A stretch of DNA of 6,346 nucleotides. Origin: Halanaerobiales bacterium. GTDB taxonomy: Bacteria; Bacillota_F; Halanaerobiia; Halanaerobiales; DTU029. Shown here piece after piece: positions 6,164 through 6,346 of this stretch. Within the stretch, counting starts at the first letter, position 1, and each line of letters starts with the position of its first letter. The DNA lies in assembly GCA_016278415.1 (NCBI GenBank), contig JADQBV010000122.1:1-6346 (forward strand). The letters run 5' to 3'. The translations under genes and the position numbers were made by a program. The notes below the pieces were generated by a model. The model saw only the letters and a list, made by a program, of their open reading frames with translations. It was not told the origin of the DNA and ran no database searches.

Positions 6164-6168
6164 TAAAT

Positions 6169-6346
6169 ATGAAGAAAATTTTAAGTTTATGTGTAGTGGT
6201 TTTATTATCATTGTTAGTTGTAGGAACTGTAAATGCAGCAGAGGTGGATTTAGTAACAGCAGCTTCAATATCAGCTGATCCAGCAGCTATTGAAAAGGCT
6301 ATGGGTGAAGATGGTACCTGGATTATCTGCCCAACAACTGATATGA
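6169..6346 (+). CDS. Secreted protein of unknown function, 3' end missing
   Basis: Only the first 59 codons are in the window. Residues 1-24 form a clear Sec signal peptide: MKK, a hydrophobic core rich in L and V (residues 4-18), and a likely cleavage site after A23 (VNA) or A24. The mature part begins EVDLVTAASISADPAAIEKAMGEDGTWIICPTTDM. C8 lies in the hydrophobic core too near the N-terminus to be a lipobox, so a lipoprotein is unlikely. The GTWII segment faintly recalls a family of exported proteins of anaerobic Firmicutes that I cannot name with certainty, so I leave the function open. The ribosome binding site is strong. It is transcribed away from the flavoprotein gene, possibly from the promoter at 5717-5745 with a very long leader. 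Confidence 0.85.
   Translation, partial: MKKILSLCVVVLLSLLVVGTVNAAEVDLVTAASISADPAAIEKAMGEDGTWIICPTTDM

Larger units (their letters stand above)
5573..6168. other. Long AT-rich divergent intergenic region
   Basis: These 596 bases hold no convincing protein gene. From left to right they contain the ribosome binding site, leader, possible operator and promoter of the minus-strand flavoprotein gene (to 5698). A near-consensus plus-strand promoter follows (5717-5745), then about 250 very AT-rich bases with no recognised structure. After that come a terminator-like hairpin (6003-6039), a G-rich ribosome-binding-like motif with no start codon (6040-6049), a short inverted repeat (6101-6118), and the ribosome binding site of the next gene. 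A 9-base direct repeat CAAGTTACA occurs at 5810-5818 and 5970-5978. The longest plus-strand reading frames here are about 15 codons and lack ribosome binding sites. Confidence 0.7.

Noticed and set aside
6190..6192. Cys8 of the secreted protein as a lipoprotein lipobox
   Set aside because: The Cys lies at residue 8, before a signal peptide could be completed, and the context is not a lipobox.

Overview
The window comes from an AT-rich (roughly one third G+C by eye), low-GC Firmicute. Four things point there: a lon-ysxC pair overlapping as in Bacillus, strong Shine-Dalgarno sites (e.g. GAGGAGGT), a near-consensus sigma-A promoter, and a YqhV/DUF2619 small membrane protein, a family of endospore-forming Bacilli and Clostridia. 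An anaerobic clostridial or halanaerobial lineage is my best guess, but this is inference and no genus can be named from the sequence.

Layout. Positions 3-1796 (+) hold the 3' three quarters of lon, the ATP-dependent protease LonA; its start lies outside the window. Its stop codon overlaps the start of ysxC/engB (1786-2376, +), a ribosome-assembly GTPase. After about 160 bases without a clear promoter or terminator comes a YqeM-like class I SAM-dependent methyltransferase (2537-3364, +). Its intrinsic terminator lies inside the 3' coding end of the convergent gene yqhV (3368-3634, -). A second strong hairpin (3700-3736) separates yqhV from the large minus-strand gene at 3809-5572. That gene encodes a type II NADH dehydrogenase-like flavoprotein fused to a C-terminal DoxX/DoxD-like membrane domain.

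A 596-base AT-rich divergent region (5573-6168) follows. It holds a promoter and strong ribosome binding site for the flavoprotein gene, with a possible Rex-like site over its start point. On the plus strand it holds a near-perfect sigma-A promoter (TTGACG-17-TATAAT) that fires into more than 400 bases without a convincing gene. A terminator-like hairpin lies partway along, so this stretch is either a long leader or an untranslated RNA. The last 178 bases begin a plus-strand gene for a Sec-exported protein, cut by the window edge.

How the genes fit together: lon and ysxC are housekeeping functions (protein quality control, large-subunit assembly). The methyltransferase and yqhV have no assigned substrate or role. 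The flavoprotein-DoxX fusion suggests membrane-linked NAD(P)H oxidation, and its operator-like site hints at redox control. The two most unusual points are that fusion and the promoter-driven gene-free stretch upstream of the secreted protein. No mobile element, CRISPR array, tRNA or rRNA is visible.
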